From Anaerotignum sp. (GTDB taxonomy: Bacteria > Bacillota > Clostridia > Lachnospirales > Anaerotignaceae), in assembly GCA_017442465.1 (NCBI GenBank), contig JAFRZQ010000005.1, positions 1 through 6,665 of the forward strand: 6,665 nt of DNA, given 5' to 3'. The stretch's first letter is position 1, and every line of letters starts with the position of its first letter. The notes beneath the pieces were generated by a model. The model saw only the letters and a program-made list of their open reading frames with translations, had not been told where the DNA came from and did no database searches. The translations under genes were made by a program, and so were the position numbers. Below, one piece after another: positions 5,043 through 6,665 of this stretch.

Positions 5043-5077
5043 GCAAAGGTGTACCCATTTTTCGGCGGAACTTTTGC
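5043..5077 (+). other. Stem-loop at the 5' end of the tmk leader
   Basis: GCAAAGGT (5043-5050) pairs with ACTTTTGC (5070-5077), including one G-T wobble, with a 19-base loop, starting a few bases after the predicted transcript start. It may stabilise the mRNA. It has no T-run directly behind it and no riboswitch core that I recognise. Confidence 0.3.
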
Positions 5078-5116
5078 AGAAGGAAGGTTTTCGTATTTTT
5101 TTCAAAGAGGTGTCTT

Positions 5117-5743
5117 ATGAAAGGCTATTTTATTTCCGTGGAAGGCGGCGACGGCAGCGGCAAATCCACACAGATCAAAAAAATAGAAGCATATCTGCAG
5201 GAAAAAGGGCTGGAGTATATCCTGACCCGTGAACCCGGCGGCACCCCTGTGGCGGAAAAAATCAGAGAACTGATCCTTGATCCTGCCAACAAGGCCCTGA
5301 CTGGCAGAGCGGAAATGCTCCTGTATGCGGCATCCAGAGCCCAGCATGTGGAAGAAAAGATCCTTCCTGCGCTGGAAGCGGGCAAAGTCGTGCTTTCTGA
5401 CCGCTTTACGGATTCCAGCATTGCTTATCAGGCATATGGCAGAGGATTGGGCAACATGGTGGCAGAGGTGAACCGTATTGCGACAGGCGGCAAGGAGCCT
5501 GACCTGACGATTTTCCTTAACATCACCCCTGCGGCTGGCATGGCCCGCAAAAACAATCAGGACGGTCATGTACTGGATCGCCTGGAACTGGAAAAAGCGG
5601 CATTCCACGAAACGGTTTATGAAGGCTACCTTGCCCTGGCAAGGGAAAACGGCGGACGTATCGCCGATATTGATGCCGACAGACCGGCGGAGGAAGTGTT
5701 TGCCGATATTAAAGCAAGATTAGACCAATTATTTGGCTTCTGA
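5117..5743 (+). CDS. tmk: Thymidylate kinase
   Basis: Cytoplasmic kinase that converts dTMP to dTDP with ATP, feeding dTTP synthesis. The 208-residue length is normal. The P-loop is EGGDGSGKST (9-18), without the Arg found inside the P-loop of type I enzymes, so this is the bacterial type II form. TREPGGTP (38-45) is the dTMP-binding segment, and the DR pair of SDRFTDSSIAYQAYGRG is at 96-97. The LID region with its basic residues (MARKNN, then LDRLE) precedes the C-terminal helix. All signature residues are present; a small deviation is Asn in FLNITP, where most homologues have Asp. ATG 5117 follows AAAGAGGTG (5104-5112). A strong promoter lies upstream, and darA follows 24 bases after the stop with no terminator, so the two are cotranscribed. 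Confidence 0.97.
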   Translation: MKGYFISVEGGDGSGKSTQIKKIEAYLQEKGLEYILTREPGGTPVAEKIRELILDPANKALTGRAEMLLYAASRAQHVEEKILPALEAGKVVLSDRFTDSSIAYQAYGRGLGNMVAEVNRIATGGKEPDLTIFLNITPAAGMARKNNQDGHVLDRLELEKAAFHETVYEGYLALARENGGRIADIDADRPAEEVFADIKARLDQLFGF

Positions 5744-5767
5744 GCCTAAAATAAAGGAGGGTTCCTT

Positions 5768-6094
5768 ATGAAACTCATTATTGCGATCATTCAGGATGAA
5801 GATGCGGGCGAAGTGATCTCCCATCTGAACGAAGCGAAATTTCAGGTAACAAGATTGTCAACAAAGGGCGGTTTCCTGCGTTCCGGCAATACTACCATTT
5901 TGACCGGTGTGGAAAAGGAAAAATTGGACGAAGCCCTGAAAATTATTGAGGATAACAGTAAGTCCCGCACCCAGTATGCGACACTGCCTTCTTCCGTAGG
6001 GGCGATGCATGGTTTCCTGCTGGCACCCATCGAAGTAAAGGTCGGCGGTGCAACAGTATTTGTGCTGGATGTGGAGCAGTTCTACAAATTCTGA
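5768..6094 (+). CDS. darA: Cyclic-di-AMP receptor DarA/PstA (DUF970)
   Basis: A small PII-like trimeric protein that binds the second messenger c-di-AMP; its downstream partner is still not settled in most species. The 108-residue length equals that of Bacillus YaaQ. The start MKLIIAIIQDEDA, the signature GGFLRSGNTT (34-43) and the closing VGGATVFVLDVEQF are diagnostic. Thr28, Phe36, Asn41 and Gly47, positions reported as ligand contacts in homologues, are all present. ATG 5768 is preceded by AAGGAGGG at ideal spacing. The position between tmk and holB is the conserved Firmicute arrangement (tmk-yaaQ-yaaR-holB in Bacillus), which supports the call, though yaaR is absent here. An alternative symbol is pstA, not to be confused with the phosphate permease gene. 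Confidence 0.95.
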   Translation: MKLIIAIIQDEDAGEVISHLNEAKFQVTRLSTKGGFLRSGNTTILTGVEKEKLDEALKIIEDNSKSRTQYATLPSSVGAMHGFLLAPIEVKVGGATVFVLDVEQFYKF

Positions 6095-6125
6095 AGCGGG
6101 TGAGTCAGCGTTTATGACGAGCGAA
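6095..6125 (+). repeat. 31-bp direct repeat, copy 1
   Basis: It begins at the base after the darA stop. It shares 29 of 31 bases with the copy at 6206-6236; the common core is CGTTTATGACGAGCGAA. Its GTCAGCGTT (6104-6112) can also pair with AATGCTGAC (6154-6162). Similar purine-rich GACGAGCGA, AAGCGAA and GGCGAGG words recur between the copies. Confidence 0.9.
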
Positions 6126-6172
6126 CGTGAAGCGAATGCTTTGTGAGGCGAGGAATGCTGACGAGGGTTAGC

Positions 6173-6195
6173 GGTTTTTCACAAAGTGAAAAATC
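6173..6195. other. Perfect hairpin in the darA-holB spacer
   Basis: GGTTTTTCAC (6173-6182) pairs with GTGAAAAATC (6186-6195) around AAA, with one G-T pair. No T-run follows, so it is not a standard terminator. An alternative pairing of TCACAAAG (6179-6186) with CTTTGTGA (6139-6146) competes with it. Confidence 0.65.
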
Positions 6196-6205
6196 ATACC
6201 TCATC

Positions 6206-6236
6206 AGCGGGTGAGCCATCGTTTATGACGAGCGAA
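6206..6236 (+). repeat. 31-bp direct repeat, copy 2
   Basis: It matches copy 1 except at two bases (T/C at the 11th and G/T at the 14th position). The copies are 111 bases apart, and this one ends 35 bases before the holB start. The origin is unknown; the placement suggests a small intergenic element between two cotranscribed genes. Confidence 0.9.
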
Positions 6237-6270
6237 ATGCATGGTTTTTGAAACAGAGAGGAGCAGGGAA

Positions 6271-6665
6271 GTGTATACATTTCAGGAGATCCGGGGCAAT
6301 ATGCCCTTGGTGGAACAACTGAAAACGGCTGCAGTGAGCGGCAAAGCCTCCCATGCTTATCTTTTCATCGGGGGTGCAGGGGCAGGCAAGCGGCTGATCG
6401 CCAATACCTTTGCCAAGGCATTGCAGTGCGAAGGGGAAGGGCAGAAACCCTGCGGAATTTGCCGCAGCTGTCAGTCCTTTGACCATGGCAACCATCCCGA
6501 TATCATATATGTGCGCGGCGAAAAGAAAAATATCGTCGTGGACGAAATCCGAGAACAGATTCTGGAAACGGTGGACTTAAAACCGTATCATTATCAGAAA
6601 AAGATCTATATTATTGAAAAGGCGGATACCATGAATACGCAGGCACAGAATGCCCTGCTGAAAAC
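6271..6665 (+). CDS. holB: DNA polymerase III delta-prime subunit, N-terminal part
   Basis: The first 131 residues of the clamp-loader delta-prime subunit; the gene runs off the right edge. It helps load the beta clamp during replication. The start MYTFQEIRGNMPLVEQLKTA and SHAYLFIGGAGAGKR are typical of the family. The Walker-A-like loop GGAGAGKR (34-41) has Arg where ATPases have Ser/Thr, in line with delta-prime usually not hydrolysing ATP. Cys53, Cys61, Cys64 and Cys67 form the zinc module, followed by HGNHPDI. The Walker-B-like strand KIYIIEKADTM precedes QAQNALLK. The start is GTG 6271, preceded by GAGGAG about 8 bases upstream; the next in-frame ATG (6301) would remove the conserved beginning. 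It follows darA across a 176-base structured spacer. The product is incomplete only because the window ends. Confidence 0.93.
   Translation, partial: MYTFQEIRGNMPLVEQLKTAAVSGKASHAYLFIGGAGAGKRLIANTFAKALQCEGEGQKPCGICRSCQSFDHGNHPDIIYVRGEKKNIVVDEIREQILETVDLKPYHYQKKIYIIEKADTMNTQAQNALLK

Noticed and set aside
5040..5116. Riboswitch in the tmk leader
   Set aside because: Only one 8-bp stem-loop is visible, with no conserved aptamer core and no terminator before the start codon.

Overview
The window looks like chromosomal DNA of a spore-forming Firmicute of class Clostridia, probably near Lachnospiraceae. The best lineage marker is a full-length SipL-type protein (SPOCS/DUF3794 repeats plus C-terminal LysM), a spore-envelope protein of clostridia. 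The tmk-darA-holB order, G-rich Shine-Dalgarno sequences and sigma-A-like promoters agree. No rRNA, tRNA, CRISPR array or intact transposon is visible.

Layout. (1) About 1-107 is GC-rich (65% G+C over the first 100 bases). It reads best on the minus strand as a piece of arginine deiminase, and it abuts the C-terminal quarter of 1-phosphofructokinase (fruK) on the plus strand. Both genes are broken at the same point, so this is a rearrangement or, more likely, an assembly chimera. (2) 366-993 holds a type I signal peptidase with a good sigma-A promoter and a terminator. (3) 998-2346 is a divergent pair: an EamA/DMT transporter and a LysR-type regulator that has lost almost its whole effector-binding domain in frame. 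A perfect dyad and a direct repeat lie between them. (4) 2347-2583 is a spacer with a long imperfect inverted repeat, a strong terminator and a possible sigma-E promoter in front of sipL (2584-4143). (5) 4170-4380 is a non-coding block with a terminator-like hairpin at each end, four tandem 13-mers and a nested palindrome. (6) 4381-4975 holds two small DNA-binding proteins, ribbon-helix-helix (minus) and Xre (plus), diverging from an AT-rich region with repeated half-sites. (7) 5005-6665 is a housekeeping cluster: tmk, the c-di-AMP receptor darA and the start of holB. A structured spacer with two 31-bp direct repeats separates darA and holB, where Bacillus has yaaR.

The genes form several independent units: protein export (lepB), metabolite transport (DMT), sporulation (sipL), a small regulatory switch (RHH/Xre) and nucleotide/replication functions (tmk-darA-holB). 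The best candidates for something unusual are the miniaturised LysR with its operator, the composite repeat block at 4170-4380, and the RHH/Xre switch beside it. I do not see convincing evidence of a complete new defence or mobile system.
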